From contig LR746272.1 of NCBI GenBank assembly GCA_902729315.2, forward strand, positions 6,077,827 through 6,141,826: a DNA stretch of 64,000 nt, in the 5' to 3' direction. Shown here piece by piece: positions 12,901 through 23,850 of the stretch. Position 1 is the stretch's first letter, and every line of letters begins with the position of its first letter. The DNA comes from Spirodela intermedia (lineage: Eukaryota > Streptophyta > Magnoliopsida > Alismatales > Araceae). The notes under the pieces are model-generated. The model ran no database searches and was not told where the DNA came from. It was given only the letters and a program-made list of their open reading frames with translations. The position numbers were made by a program, and so were the translations under genes.

Positions 12901-15900
12901 TTGTTAGCAAACTCACACGTGACCTAGGTAATGTTGTGTTTGATCCTAATACTTGTCTGTTTTTTGACAAGATGTCTGGGAGGACGATTGGACGTGCTAG
13001 AGAATGGAGTGGAATCTATTATTTGGAGCTTCCAAGCCAATCAAACATTGCAATAGATCAAAACAACATTCCTAAGAACCCTGACCTGTCAAACAGTGAA
13101 AAAAATTGGCTTTAACATCAAAGATTAGGACATCCCTCTTTTTTGATTCTGAAGAGTTTGTTTCTTTCTTTGTTTCACAACTTGAACACCTCTGAATTCA
13201 AGTGTGAAGTATGTGAATTTGCCAAACATTGAAAAATATCATTTCCTGAAAATAATACGAAGTGTTTAATACCTTTTTTCCATGTTCATAGTGATGTATG
13301 GGGGCCTGCATCAACACCTAGCACAAGTGGAGCTAGGTGGTTTATCACCTTTATTGATGATTGTACAAGGATGACGTGGATTTATTTGCTTAAAAATAAA
13401 TCTGACGTAAGTATGGCACTCATACAATTTTGTTCTTTAATAAGAACTCAGTTTGAGACAACAATTCAGAGGTTTAGATCTGATAATGCTAAAGATTACT
13501 TCAATCATACTTTAACTTCTTACTTTCAAAAAGAAGGTATTGTACACGAATCATCATATGTCTATACACCCCAACAAAATGGGGTGGCTGAACGGAAAAA
13601 TGGTCATCTGTTAGGGATGACTAAAGCTCTCATTATTCAAAATAACATACCAAAATATTTTTGGGGTGAGGGAGTTCCTATGGCTGCCCATCTTATAAAT
13701 CGTCTACCAACTAAATCTTTGAATTTTAAAAGTTCTATTGACATGTTATCTTTCTTTTACCCTCATATTCTATTGAAAACGAATCTCATATCCAGAATAT
13801 TTGGTTGTACAGCATTTGTTCATATTCATGAACAACATAGAGACAAATTAGATCCTAGAGCTCTAAAATGTATTTTTGTAGGATATTCCCAAACACAGAA
13901 AGGATATTGTTGCTATTATCCTCCGACAAAGAAATTTTTCATTTCAAGGGATGTTACCTTCAATGAGAAGGAAGCATATTATGACATATCAAATCATCAT
14001 GATAAAATTAAAATGTTAGAGGATCCAGAAATAATTTTTTTACTTCCTGCTGCCAATTCATTACTAGACCTCACTATGGCTCCCATCGAACCACCTATTC
14101 TTGAATCTACTCCTAATGTATACCTCAAAAGAGGAAGATTTAGCCATGTATATTTCAGAAAAAAAGAGAATACTCCAGAATCTGTGCATGTTCAAGAATC
14201 CTCCCAGGATGAGTCATATGAGACATCCCAGACCAGCACCTTACTTACTGATGAAGACCTACCTATTGCCCTTTGAAAAGGGGTAAGAGAATGTACCAAA
14301 AAATCATTATATCTTATGACACTTTTTTTGTCATATAATAGATTATCACCTTCACACAAGGCCTTTGTATTTAACCTAAATTCTACCTCAATCCCAAAGA
14401 CTGTTTTTGAGGCTTTAACTCATTAGAAGTGAAGACAAGCTATGAATGAGGAGATGGAAGCTTTAAGAAAAAATGATACTTAGGAACTTGTACGTCTGTC
14501 AATAGGGAAGAAAGTTGTTGGCTGCAAATGAGTGTATACAATTAAATATTGTTCAGATGGATTCATAGAAAGATACAAAGCCAAACTAGTTGCAAAAGGA
14601 TACACACAAACTTATGGAGTTGATTATCTTGAAACTTTTGCACCAGTAGTAAAAATGAATACAATTAGAGTACTTTTGTCATTGGCAATTAACTCTGATT
14701 GGGATCTTCAGCAATTTGATGTTAAGAATGCATTTTTACATGGTGAATTAGAAGAGGAAATAATATGGAGGTACCACATGGATATGAGAGAAATTTAGAT
14801 GCTAATATTGTGTGTAGGCTGAAGAAAGCATTGTATGGACTAAAACAATCTCTTCGAACTTGGTTTGGTAAATTTATGAAAGTTATGCTCAAAATGGGAT
14901 ACAAACAAAGTCAAAGTAATCACATTTTATTTTTCAGCCATTCCTCTTCAGGGGGAGTTACCACTCTAATAGTATATGTGGACGATATTATTGTGACTAG
15001 AAATGATGATGCAGAAAAAAGACTTCTAAGTCAATGTTTATCTCAAGAATTCGAGATGAAAACTGTAAGAAGATTAAAATACTTCCTAGGTATTAAAGTT
15101 GCATATTTTAAGAATTCTATTTTTCTATCTCAACAAAAATATGTGATAGATTTGCTTCAAGAAACTGGAAAAACAACCTGCAAACCAGTTAATTCTCCAA
15201 TTGATCCTAATCTCAAGTTAACTGCAGTGGAGGAAGACATTGTTGTGGATAAAGGGACGTATTAACGACTGATAGGTAAACTGATTTGACTATCACATAT
15301 ACGGCCAGACATAGCATATGCAGTCAGCGTCATTAGTAAGTTCATGCACAATTCGAAACAAATACATTTACAGGCAACATATCATGTTCTACACTTTCTA
15401 AAAGGAATAACAGGAAAAGACATTCTGTTCAAAAAACATGATTATCTAGCACTTGAAGTGTACACAGATGTAGTTATGCTGGATCGTAGATCAACGATCA
15501 ACATCAGGATACTGTACATTTCTTGGAGGTAATCTTATTACTTGGAGAAGTAAAAAACAGAATGTCATATCTAGATCAAGTGCAGAAGCTGAATTTCGTG
15601 CTATGGCACAAGGTATTTGTGAGATTTTATAGGTCAATATCATATTGAAGGATTTGAAGATCAATATAGATGGTCCAATGAAGCTTTATTGTGATAATAA
15701 ATCAATGATTAATATTGCTCACAACCCTGTTCAGCATGACAGAACTAATCACAGAGATTGATTGCCACTTCATAAAAGAGAAGATAGATAGTGGACAGAT
15801 ATGTACTATATATGTGCCTACAATTGATCAAATCGCAGATATATTCACGAAAGGACTATGTGGCAACATATTCTATCATCTTGTGTCCAAGTTGGGAATG

Positions 15901-17699
15901 GACAATATACATTCACCAGCTTGAGGGGGAGTGATAGAAATAATTTTTTCATTTATTGTTTCGTCCTTTGTTTCTCTGTCCGTCGTATCTTGGAACAGAA
16001 CAATAGACTGAACCAGTTCAAATTAAATCGGTCCGGTTTACCCTCCCGTTTCATAACAGCTGGTCGGTGTAAATACCAACCAACATGTAAACATTCGAGT
16101 GTGATGAAATTTAGGGCTTCGGCCTTCTTCTTTTCGTGTCTCTCTCTCTCGTGTTCATTGCTAGCACAGACAAGAAGGAATGGAGGTGTTTGGAGATGAT
16201 CAAAGTCCAGCACGATTTCTAACAAAAAGTACATTTTTCATGAATACCAGCTATTACTTGCATTCACTTATTATCTACACCATTTTAGATTGTGCTGTAT
16301 ATATTTATTTCGATAACTTCCAAAATTCTGGAATGTTTTATCGACAACATTTTGAATTGTTTCAGAAGGTGATCGAGAGCCAAGCCAAGGTCCTTACTCT
16401 GGGGAAATTGGCATTAGGAAGAGTTCCAAATTGAGAAATGGACGTGGAAGAAGTAATAGTGGTGGAGGCCGGGTCAAATGCTCATCAGGCTTTCTGCCCA
16501 GTTCCTTTGACCGCGTTCTTCTCGATGCTCCATGCTCTGCTCTTGGTCTAAGGCCCCGCCTTTTTGCTGGAGAGGTAGGCTCTGGTTTAATGGGAAAGCC
16601 TTCAGCCATTTACATTTGATACTTCACCATGTACCTTATTTTTATTGATATCGTACCTCTAAAGCTTTTAAAGAGAGTGCCTTCTGTGACTCATGCTGGT
16701 CCTGCTGTTATAAGCCCTGCCAATTTTTTAATTTTTCTGAAGTGTAAATGGGTGATATTAGTTATGTATTACAATTTAGATTTTCCTGGAATATATTTCC
16801 AGCAATGGCGGGTTGAAAATTATTTTTTTAATTAATATATCCTTTTTAAGCTCTGCAATCTAAGATATCTTGAATACATGGCCTTCATGATTCCTTGGGC
16901 TATCTTCCTCTGCTATCTGCGGTTATTTAAGTTTACATGATTTTGTTTATTGTCAGGAAACTATGGAAACTCTGAGGAACCATGCAAAATATCAAAGAAC
17001 GATGTTTGACCAGGCCGTGCAATTAGTTCGGTCAGGTGGAGTTGTAGTTTATTCGACGTGAGTAAATACCTACAGTCTTCTGGTATCCTTCCATTTATGG
17101 CATCTCTCCTTATCCTTCATGTCAGAACGGTGAGCTTTATCATAATCGGGATATAAAAGTGCGATGATTTGGTCGGCTTCTTGGGGATGGATAATACCAC
17201 CTAAAGACTCCCTTGAAATTTCGTTTGCATGTGTCCTCAAAACAGATCTCCTTCTCCATCTGAGACCCTTTCAAGCACAATCTATTCATCTCTCTCTCTC
17301 TCTCTCTCCCTCGGTATGTCTCATCAGCTGGAGATTATGTTATTTTTAGGCTTTGTAAATTGAGAGCCTGTCTTCGATTTCAGTTGTTGGCTGTATCTAA
17401 CATAAACTGAGTATTTCATGCGAATGAGAAAACATTACTTTTCTTAGAAAACATTATATTTCTGTTGTCTAAAAAGGTACCACTGTGAGGGGCACTTTGG
17501 ATGATTGAACACATAGAGAGTAGCTCTTTTTTCTTCTCAATGTCTTTTTAATTACTATGTTTATTCTAATTTATTGCTATACTCAATAACTTGGACAATG
17601 CTCAATATTCGAACAATCAACATCTGAGTAGGCAATGAACATCATGTTTTTTATTTACATAGTTGAAGCATAAGTTCGAAGAAGATATCTGTTTATAAT

Positions 17700-17737
<38 letters not shown>

Positions 17738-18809
17738 CCTCCCCACACACGCCATTTGTCTAGAGAATTAGAGCCCGAATATTTGAAAAAATCTTAGAAG
17801 GGAAGGATCTCTTTTATTCTTGTATTGTTGCACAATTTGTATTCACATAAATCATATCTCAATTTTTCAACCATGATCTATAATGTGGCATATTGACCAC
17901 TGCCCTCATTGAATACATGGCCTTGTTTTTTTCTTTTATTACTTATGTTTGAATCGGCCATCATGCACTCGCCTAAATCAACACACGGCGATTGTAATGC
18001 TGTCAGAATAGTCCCATATTGATTAATATACAAATTTCTTTCAGATGTACGATAAATCCTGGTGAGAATGAAGCTCTGGTTCGGTATGCCCTGGATACAT
18101 ACAAGTTCCTTTCTTTGGCACCACAGGTGAGATCACATTATTGGAAAGATCATCTATTTCCAGAAATTTAGCTTCCACATCTCATTTAAACATACCCCTT
18201 CCCCCCTTTTCCCTCGCCCAATAATAAAACAAAAGAGGAAAAGAAAAACCCTTTTAATGATCTTGGGCGATGGGAGTGTATCTTCTTTAAATATGTTTCG
18301 CATTAAGTTTTAAATAAAATAAAATGAGGATGTATTTTCTTTGACTATCTTTTGCAATATTTTTTAAAGCACGGAAATACTTTAGCATATATACTAGCTG
18401 GGCTGATGAGAACATGTAGATATGTTCTTACAGTATATTTAAGGGAATTAAATATGGTAAAAGATCTTGGCTAACTGGGAGAGGCCTCTCCATCTTCAGT
18501 GTTTTCTGACGGTCCGATCCTTCTTTGACCTCCAGCATCCAAGAATCGGGGGGCCAGGTCTCGTCGGCGGGTGCGAACTTTTCAACGGGAAGTTCACAGA
18601 GTGAGTCCTCTCTTCTTCATGAATTATTTGAAACCATGATTTCAGCTTCTGATGATGATGATGCTGTTGGGTTCGTTTTCATTCTTTTTTGTAGGGACTG
18701 GCTGACAGAGGCTGAATCAGAGCTCGTTCAGAGATTCGATCCATCATCATCTCTCGATACCATCGGTTTCTTCATTGCGAAATTCAGTGTGGGTCGAAAA
18801 GATACCTGA
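976..18809 (+). CDS. NSUN6: NSUN6-like tRNA/mRNA cytosine-C5 methyltransferase, 12 exons
   Basis: Exons: 976-1109, 2090-2468, 3621-3768, 5564-5701, 6196-6258, 8657-8778, 10091-10298, 16366-16574, 16957-17057, 18045-18126, 18536-18600, 18695-18809. All introns are GT-AG and the frame stays open, giving 587 residues, close to the usual size of plant NSUN6 proteins. A PUA RNA-binding domain occupies about residues 145-265 ([12 protein letters not shown], then [19 protein letters not shown]). The Rossmann fold starts with the SAM-binding motif [12 protein letters not shown] (297-306). Motif [12 protein letters not shown], holds Cys454, and motif VI, VVYSTCTINPGE, holds Cys502; these are the two catalytic cysteines of NOL1/NOP2/Sun enzymes. 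The family transfers methyl from S-adenosylmethionine to C5 of cytosine; animal NSUN6 acts on C72 of tRNA-Cys and tRNA-Thr and on some mRNAs, so the substrate here is inferred. Intron 7 (6.07 kb) contains a copia element. Nothing essential is missing. Confidence 0.93.
10933..11114. repeat. Palindrome at the left end of the copia element
   Basis: Positions 10933-11013 are the inverted complement of 11036-11114, with about 22 bp between the arms. The left arm holds the first 66 bp of an LTR in reverse (10933-10998) followed by a reversed polypurine tract. The right arm is the direct polypurine tract plus the start of the 5' LTR. The spacer matches the end of the internal domain as found before the 3' LTR (near 15893-15931). 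The left arm starts with TG directly after the target-site duplication. Confidence 0.85.
11051..11343 (+). repeat. 5' LTR of the copia element
   Basis: The LTR begins TGTTAGAAATAA and ends TTTCTAACA, so it has TG...CA ends. It is 293 bp long, the same as the 3' LTR. It is unusual in being preceded by a polypurine tract (near 11036-11050), which normally precedes only a 3' LTR. Confidence 0.92.
11344..11355 (+). other. Primer binding site of the copia element
   Basis: TGGTATCAGAGC follows the 5' LTR directly. It is the standard plant copia primer binding site, complementary to the 3' end of initiator methionine tRNA. Confidence 0.93.
11605..12723 (+). pseudogene. copia gag with start of protease
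   Basis: An open frame of 372 codons encodes a copia Gag (UBN2-type capsid region over about residues 20-230). The nucleocapsid zinc knuckle near 12415-12475 has lost one ligand: it reads C-T-Y-Y where the family has C-x2-C, while the His and last Cys remain. The frame reaches the protease active-site motif DSGAT and stops at once with TAA at 12721-12723. The stop disables production of the downstream polyprotein. Confidence 0.9.
12724..15924 (+). pseudogene. copia pol remnant: protease, integrase, reverse transcriptase, RNase H
   Basis: Translation in three frames shows ordered copia pol domains broken by stops and frameshifts. The rest of the protease and the pre-integrase region lie at 12724-13260. 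The integrase core spans about 13290-13700 ([14 protein letters not shown], then [15 protein letters not shown]), with its C-terminal part to 14276. Reverse transcriptase spans about 14440-15280, with KARLV-like [11 protein letters not shown], the LYGLKQ motif and the catalytic YVDD near 14980. RNase H lies at about 15530-15924 and ends in the usual ADIFTKGL. There are frame changes near 14765-14800 and stops near 14425, 14530 and 15265. The element cannot move by itself. Confidence 0.9.
15917..15931 (+). other. Polypurine tract of the copia element
   Basis: The purine-rich run ttgagggggag directly precedes the 3' LTR and is the plus-strand primer site. The same motif occurs before the 5' LTR (near 11036-11050) and, reversed, in the left palindrome arm. 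Confidence 0.85.
15932..16224 (+). repeat. 3' LTR of the copia element
   Basis: This 293-bp LTR starts TGATAGAAATAA (third base changed relative to the 5' LTR) and ends TTTCTAACA. It is followed by the target-site duplication aaaag at 16225-16229 and then by ordinary intron sequence. Confidence 0.92.
17703..17736. repeat. (CT)n microsatellite
   Basis: A run of about 17 CT dinucleotides lies in intron 9 of the NSUN6-like gene. A shorter CT run lies near 17290-17308 in the same intron. Confidence 0.95.
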
Positions 18810-19251
18810 TTGGATCTGACAGCCCTGCTACAAAAGGGCACTATTACCTCTTTGTGATCATCATCGTTCTTGCGGCCGTGACTTCTCCATTGGAGCTGGC
18901 TGCTCTTCAAGGGTTCTTGCTGACTGACGGAATCTGGGGGCCCCCCCCCCCCCCCGATGTTATCTTCTTACGACTTCTTTTTTCGTGTCCTTGGAAAGAT
19001 GTAATCTAACCGATCACATTCATATTGTTCTTCCCCTTTTTCGACCGTCTTTTTGAAGAATTTCTGTGTCCTTGGAAGAATTCTTTTTTTCGCAGACACG
19101 GGCGCCAGAGTGTGGAGATCGACGTCTTGGAGCATTTTTTTAAAAAAAATCTTTTAAACTGAGAATTGAGACGATCCACATGAAGGGAGGGAAGGAGGGA
19201 GGGAGGGGCTTCGAGATCTGGCAGGGGAGGCCTTGGGGTTGACTGCAGGTG
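18810..19251. other. Convergent intergenic region, NSUN6-like / PUX1-like
   Basis: This holds the 3' flanks of two genes transcribed towards each other. It contains a G run running into 15 consecutive C (18936-18955) and a GGGA-rich stretch near 19184-19207. I see no gene and no clear polyadenylation signal. Confidence 0.6.
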
Positions 19252-19743
19252 TCAGAGGCCTTCTGCGTCGACATCGAGCCCCTCCATGGAGCAAACCTCC
19301 TCCCGGAGGTAGAACGGCCACCGATCCCCCGCCGCCGGCCCCTCGCAAGCGAAGTACAGGACGGCGCCTGGGATGAAGCCGGCGGAGGAGAAGTCCGCCG
19401 CCAGGTCCTCGACCTTCTCCTTGGGCGGCGCCGTGTAGATGTAGAACGGCGCCGCCCAAGGTGACACCGCCCGCCGGAGCAGATCCACCAGCCCCTGCAC
19501 CGCCTCCGACCTGCCGAACTTCGCTTCCAGCACGTAGTGATCGGGGAAGACCACTCTGATCACCGCCGACCCCGTCCCTGCCGTGCGGCTCGCCACCACC
19601 GCCCTCGCAGACGCCACCATCGAGCTCCTGTACACGCGAACCTTCCTCCCCAGCGCCGCCGCCAGCCCCGCCGTCGCCGCCGCCGCAGCCGCTGCTGTCC
19701 CCTCCGATAGCTTCCTCCTCTTCGCCGGAAGCCCCACGGCCAT
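19252..19743 (-). CDS. Compact single-exon PUX1-like UBX-domain protein
   Basis: The ATG at 19743 opens a 163-residue frame ending at 19252. Residues about 60-137 form a ubiquitin-like UBX domain (AVIRVVFPDHYVLEAKF, then FYIYTAPPKEKVEDLAADF, then FIPGAVLYF) that closely follows Arabidopsis PUX1. PUX1 binds the AAA-ATPase CDC48/p97 and promotes hexamer disassembly, so a CDC48-related role is inferred. The N-terminus keeps the KRRKL-like start and the LGRKVRVY segment. Compared with PUX1 (about 250 residues) the acidic linker before UBX and the C-terminal tail are missing. There is no intron, GC content is very high, and an Ala run is present. An in-frame upstream extension exists, but the start at 19743 matches the family N-terminus and lies about 130 bp from a TATA box. 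It could be a processed retrocopy or a reduced paralogue. Confidence 0.75.
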   Translation of the reverse strand: MAVGLPAKRRKLSEGTAAAAAAATAGLAAALGRKVRVYRSSMVASARAVVASRTAGTGSAVIRVVFPDHYVLEAKFGRSEAVQGLVDLLRRAVSPWAAPFYIYTAPPKEKVEDLAADFSSAGFIPGAVLYFACEGPAAGDRWPFYLREEVCSMEGLDVDAEGL

Positions 19744-19870
19744 GGCGGCGACGCCGCACCACCACCACCACCAACACCTCCAGCAAGTAGCAAGAAAGTA
19801 CAGACCAGCGACACAGATCGGGAGGTTGATGACGAAGGGAGCAGCAAAATTCCCTACCCTTCCCCACTCC

Positions 19871-19880
19871 TGTTTTATAG
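19871..19880 (-). promoter_or_regulatory. TATA box of the PUX1-like gene
   Basis: On the minus strand this reads CTATAAAACA, a good plant TATA box, about 130 bp upstream of the ATG at 19743. It predicts a leader of roughly 100 nt. A plain TATA promoter argues against the gene being a dead fragment. Confidence 0.55.
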
Positions 19881-21250
19881 GGAGCGCGAACATGTCCCGT
19901 GGATGGATATCGGGTCGGACTCGGCCCGGTAATTTCTATTGGGCCGCCAACTATTTCCAGACCTACCTAGGTATTGGAGCGCGAACCTTCCCCCAGGTAT
20001 CCGGTATGGAATTTTGATTGGATATCTATCGGATAACCCGATAATCCCTGTTTCGACAAAAAATCTTGGGGCCCACTGCCTCCTCCCAGCCATAGGTTGC
20101 GGCCCGTCCATCTCTGGGCCCCACCGTGGTGGCTCGGGCGAAAACTCCAATTTTTTTGTTACTTTCCATATATATATATATTCAAAAAAATTGCATATTT
20201 ACCACAACTTGTGAATCAACTGACGTCCAAATCAAATTTCCTAAATACTTTTTTGACGGGGGAAGGGGGATAATTAGTATTGAAAGACTTTAATGGGTAA
20301 TTTTATCTGTGGTGACGATGATGATGATAAATATCGTAAATATTGTGGATAATATCGTAAATAGTTTCTAAAGGCGGGCCCCACACTGGGGAGAATGGGG
20401 CCCACTTTGTTGCAATGGGTCCACGCTCCATCCGTTTTTAGATCGCATCGTGATCGTCTGGAGATTGGCTCCGTCGCTGCCAGGATCACGTTCGGCGGAC
20501 CGCATTTCGCCATTGCCCCCTCGAAAAGTTGGGCATTGTGGAAAGCCCTCGGTCACACGCTCCCGCTCCCTCTCACCCGCCCCCAAAAAAATATCCTCTC
20601 CATTAAAATTTTTCACTATGTTAATACATTTTTTGAATTTATGCCCATATTAATTAATTATTTATTTACCTAACTTATGCTGCTTCCCCTTCCTAGATTA
20701 TATTTTGTACCATTTAGTATTACATTAAATTGGGTAAAATATCTATTTTTTAATTTAATATTTATATTACCGTATTCTTTCCATGTAGGAAAGGTATTTT
20801 CTATTAATAAATGTATAATTTTTCCCACGTTTTTCGAGGCGTCGGTGGTATTAGTGGTGGCCTCAAGATCCATTCATTTAATGTGTTTTTGGATGTCCCC
20901 CTAATAATTTGTGTATTTTATTTTATAGCCAAGAAATGGGCATATTTGCTCTCTTGTTCAAACCTACTCCAATATTTGTTAGGCTGGCATTAGTCTGAAA
21001 AATCTGTTCCACAATCTTCCAAGAAATAAATAATACTATTTATTAGAACACTAAAGGGGTATAGACACAATATGGTGAGTTTGGTGCTTCATTGGCAAAA
21101 ATAGAAGGTTAAGAAAATCACCACTCCCCGCTTCCCTTCCACCGAAAGAAAAATCCAGCAGCACCAACCCTAACGCCAGCAGAGCGGGGCTGGCGAAGTC
21201 CTCGTCGGAGGAAGAGGAAGGAGATCGGGATCGACGGCGCGGGGAAGAAG
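19881..21250. promoter_or_regulatory. Divergent intergenic region, PUX1-like / L18a-like
   Basis: About 1.4 kb lies between two divergently transcribed genes. The part up to 20600 is of mixed composition with short open frames on both strands that overlap each other and match nothing I know. From 20600 to 21060 it is AT-rich. The leader of the L18a-like gene probably lies in 21120-21250, where composition turns GC-rich. I see no further gene. Confidence 0.45.
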
Positions 21251-22850
21251 ATGAGCGAGGAAGGGAAGAAGCAGCCCCAGCAGCATATCTTGCACCAGCA
21301 CAGCCTGGAGCCATCGGCGCCACCTCCGCAGCAACATTACGGGACGTTCCCTGTGGTCCCGAGCTACCCTACTCCGTCGCAGCCCGTGATCGGGTTCTCG
21401 CAGCCGGCGCCCCCGCCATGGGCGATCTCCCCTTCTTCCGGGCACCCCTACTACGCCCAGGGCTACCAGGCCGTCCCGGGTGAGCGATTTTTCCTTGTGG
21501 ATTCGTCTAAGTTGTGTGTCAGGGTTCTTTTCTGTGGTATTCTCTTCCTCTCCGAGCATAATTTTGCCCTTTTCTGGAGAGTAATCATCCTCGATCCGCG
21601 GCCCGAATGAGACGAGTTGCGTGATTGGATTTCTTTCTCGCGGAGGTGCCTTCTTCAGGCACGTTTAAGAAAGTTCCTCCCTCTGACGCCGTTGATTGAC
21701 CTTACTTTGATACGTTTAGGGCCGCCAATTCTCGTGATCTTATAACACTGAATCTGTAACTCTTTCCTTCTAAAACTATATGCCTTTATGAGCAATCTGT
21801 GTGCCTTGTTGCGTCGTCAATGAGCAGTGAAGGGTGTGGTTCGATTAATTTTTCTTCCGTGTGCGGATCCACAGGTATATATACATGGTGGTGCAGACAC
21901 ACCGTCCGTCGATTACCTATTCCGTCTAAACCCAGATCAAAAACGGCTCTGATTTTGTAACTGTTGATCTTTTCGATCTAGATGAACCCAGGTGGGTCCT
22001 TTCCATATTGATCTTTGCTGTGTGCTGTACGATGATTTGGGTGGGAAATTAGCACCAAAAAAAAAAAAATCATCCTCAGAACCGATCCCATTTCTCCTCA
22101 ATGTTCTGACGACTCTGGCGTGGGTGTGGTCTTCTGTAATGGGCACTCGTCTGTCAGTCCATCTTGGTTCCTCCTCTGCTCACTCGTATCTTCTGATGTA
22201 GTTCAAGGCTATGCTGTTGTTGAAGGGCGACCTGTACGACAGCCACGTCTGCCCTGCTGTGGCTGTGGCATGGGCTGGTTCCTGTGAGTATCTCACGGCC
22301 ACAAACCTCAGAACCTTTTTTTTTTTGGGTACTATCTGGAATTTTGCTGTACCAACCTCTCGACTATTCCTCGGTTGATTCTTCAAGGGTAAGACACCAG
22401 TTGGACATTCTCGGCCGATTATAGAGGCTCGTATAGGATAGAAAACTATAGATGGCTAGCTATTCATGCTTGTTTCTCCAGTGGAAGATGATGATGATGA
22501 GAACTTGGTCTTCCCTTGGTTGTAAGGTTCATCATTGGGTTCTTCCTCGCTGCCATCCCATGGTATGTCGGAGCATTCGTCCTCCTGTGCACCATAGTTG
22601 ATCACAGAGAGAAGCCTGGATATGTGGCCTGCACCATCGCTGTGAGTTCCGCTCTCTCTCGCCACCCATCCCCCAGAGTTTGAAGTGCCCCTCCGCCATC
22701 AAAATTCCATTTGTCTTAATGGGTCCGGCCGATGGGGAGAGAATTGATGTGGGTCCTCTCTCTTCTCTCTTCTTGCTCTGTGTTGAGCAGGCTGCTGTTG
22801 CTGCAGTCGCCGTCATTCTCGGGGCGGCAAACGGTGCAGATGCATGGTGA
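21251..22850 (+). CDS. 60S ribosomal protein L18a-like small membrane protein, 4 exons
   Basis: Exons 21251-21479, 22208-22283, 22527-22641 and 22791-22850 join in frame with GT-AG introns into 159 residues. The N-terminus is Pro/Gln-rich and cytosol-like (YGTFPVVPSYPTPSQPVIGF, GYQAVPGYAVVEGRP). A conserved Cys cluster follows (LPCCGCGMGWFLF), then two hydrophobic helices (about 103-121 and 137-156) around WYVGAFVLL and REKPGYVACTIA, ending NGADAW. This is the plant family annotated as L18a-like. It shares a name with the ribosomal protein, but its sequence is that of a small tail-anchored-looking membrane protein. Molecular function is not established, so a translation role should not be assumed. 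All conserved blocks are present and the gene looks intact. Confidence 0.9.
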
Positions 22851-23850
22851 TGACCCTCAGCGGCTTGGACTGAGCTGCGCAGACTGTATATTTTATTCAA
22901 ACTGCCGATATCTCTGCATGTATCTATCTCCTTGCTATAAATGCGGACGCCGGTGTGGGTATCTGTTCATATAAAAGAAGGAAAAGAAAATTGCCATGCA
23001 TCTGAATATACTCTTGTAGTCACTTGTTAGGGAGGATTTTGGAGGGCCGCAGCCGATCTTATTCGAGAGGGAGATTAGAGTCAAGATGTTGGGCGTTGAA
23101 GGAAGGAGGTTTCCACGGTCGGATTGAATATGGTGGACTTGTAATCAGAAGACGTCGGTCTGCGTGTGCAGACGGGAGGGCAAGGCGGGCGTCTTCTTCT
23201 CAAATCTCTCTCTCTCTCTCGTCCTCTCTGGCCTTCTCCCTCTCTCGCCCTCTCTATATCACGCTTTCTTTCTCTCTCTCACGCACACAGACACACCCTT
23301 CCTTTCCTCTCTCTCTCTCTCTCTCTCTCAACGGGGAGAACCACATGGCCTTCAGTGCCTTAGTCAATCTGTTGCTCCAAGTATGGTTGAGTATTGTGTA
23401 ATCATCAACTAAAGTATTTACCATGAATGGGCAACTTGCTTATCGGAATGTCGTTGACTCGATGGTGGGCATAGAGAGATAATAACCAAGTAATGCAACC
23501 CGCATCCCTAAAATTTATTAGAAACCGAGTAAGCAGATGTCTCCTTGGGGCAGGAAAGCTTGATGCCTGTACGTGAGCCAACATGCTCTCCAGTACTCAG
23601 CTGGAACAGGGCACATTTATCAACCTAGAGACTTAAAAACATATGCCTGCATGATTATTTATTTCTTAATAGTTATTAAGAGCGAGAGAGAGAGAGAGTT
23701 TTGTGCGACACGCGTATGGCTACCAGCGTGTAGCCACGTGGCGAGCATACCTAAGACAGACCACAACAGGTACCGCGTTCTTCTTGGCGACTAGAAGCCA
23801 ACCCCGCGCCTCTGAGCACCCACGGCTGAAGACAACCTCTGCGGCGGCGG
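22851..23850. other. Convergent intergenic region, L18a-like / UreG
   Basis: It contains the 3' ends of two converging genes and CT-rich tracts near 23205-23330. Frames across the CT tract encode only low-complexity Ser/Leu strings. I see no gene in this kilobase. Confidence 0.55.

Larger units (their letters stand above)
10933..16224 (+). mobile_element. Ty1/copia LTR retrotransposon (decayed) in intron 7 of the NSUN6-like gene
   Basis: The insert is flanked by a 5-bp target-site duplication, aaaag, at 10928-10932 and 16225-16229. It carries two 293-bp LTRs (11051-11343 and 15932-16224), an initiator-tRNA-Met-type primer binding site, gag, protease, integrase, reverse transcriptase and RNase H in copia order, and a polypurine tract. 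It has the same orientation as the host gene. The LTRs differ at roughly 19 substitutions plus two 2-bp indels (hand count, about 6-7 percent), so the insertion is not recent. Internal stops and frameshifts make it non-autonomous. The left end is abnormal: 118 bp of extra sequence precede the 5' LTR and form a palindrome with it. Confidence 0.93.

Noticed and set aside
19154-20017. Other open frames over the PUX1-like gene (237 codons minus, 144 codons plus)
   Set aside because: They are GC-driven shadows; only the 213-codon minus frame carries a UBX domain.
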